Positions 63,907 through 64,000 of a stretch of 64,000 bases of DNA are shown here, piece after piece (the stretch's first letter is position 1; the number at the start of each line of letters is the position of its first letter). The notes beneath the pieces were generated by a model, which was not told the origin of the DNA, ran no database searches, and worked only from the letters and a program-made list of their open reading frames with translations. Both the position numbers and the translations under genes were made by a program. This DNA comes from Bacillota bacterium (GTDB taxonomy: Bacteria > Bacillota > Desulfotomaculia > Desulfotomaculales > VENG01), in contig VENG01000009.1 of the NCBI GenBank assembly GCA_009711705.1, forward strand, positions 23,961 to 87,960, read 5' to 3'.

Positions 63907-64000
63907 TCACAAACAACCGGCATAGAATGTCTGCCAACCATGATAATCTTGCACATAAATCCGGTAATTGATAATAGCCATTTGCACAATAGCACATTCT

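Noticed and set aside
1..64000. CRISPR arrays, rRNA genes or a replication origin
   Set aside because: No regularly spaced repeats, rRNA-like sequence or DnaA-box cluster was seen.

Overview
The window looks like a chromosome segment from an anaerobic, spore-forming Gram-positive bacterium, most likely a Desulfotomaculum-like member of the Peptococcaceae (Clostridia sensu lato). The reasons are strong AGGAGG-type ribosome binding sites with many TTG and GTG starts, a YtaF sporulation membrane protein, a DacF-type carboxypeptidase, a PolA with a dead proofreading site, and a nickel CO dehydrogenase (CooS) with CooF-type ferredoxins. The assignment is inferred from gene content; no 16S rRNA gene is present.

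Layout. (1) 0-16 kb is ordinary core genome: a ferritin-like protein, small unknowns, tRNA-Val(GAC), a D,D-carboxypeptidase, a degenerate NodB protein, two DedA paralogues, a SEC-C protein, an S41 protease, then polA-mutM-ytaF-coaE-lytic transglycosylase and tRNA-Leu(GAG). (2) 16-22.6 kb is an old integrated element that starts at the 3' end of tRNA-Leu and ends at a degenerate tRNA-Leu 3' fragment. It holds a truncated and an intact tyrosine integrase facing each other and two large serine recombinases, one frameshifted. (3) 23-28.4 kb carries a GNAT acetyltransferase with a small partner, and the remains of an AddB-AddA pair fused by a deletion that removed the AddB C-terminus and the AddA N-terminus. 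(4) 28.4-39.7 kb is a defence-like region: a WYL regulator, a VWA protein, and an operon of coiled-coil protein, McrB-like GTPase (frameshifted) and DUF2357/PD-(D/E)XK nuclease, followed by a second regulator, a phosphoesterase and a TPR protein. (5) 39.9-46.6 kb is a tightly overlapping three-gene operon of an SF1 helicase, an AddB-like Fe-S protein with no visible nuclease site, and a second SF1 helicase. This is the best candidate here for an undescribed system. (6) 47-51.8 kb is a wreck of mobile and defence DNA: the C-terminal part of a pPIWI-RE protein fused in frame to the N-terminus of a tyrosine recombinase, a complete recombinase translationally coupled to it, and an internally deleted second copy of the 16-21 kb element. 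(7) 51.9-56.2 kb is a CO oxidation cluster: cooF and cooS, facing a small protein, ferredoxin and FAD oxidoreductase operon. (8) 56.3-64 kb contains a second, 5'-truncated AddA copy sharing about 1.06 kb of apparently identical DNA with the first, an Mrr N-terminal fragment, and a DUF499 ATPase with a 5'-broken DUF1156 DNA methylase.

How it fits together. Three copies of a palindrome, TGTGAC-N8-GTCACA, lie upstream of the VWA gene, upstream of the coiled-coil/McrB/nuclease operon, and downstream of the pPIWI-RE fragment. The last two sit in a repeated terminator-operator-promoter block. This suggests one regulon, perhaps under the WYL protein. The numerous truncations, chimeras and frameshifts mark 16-51 kb and 56-64 kb as a decaying defence island surrounding the intact CO dehydrogenase genes.
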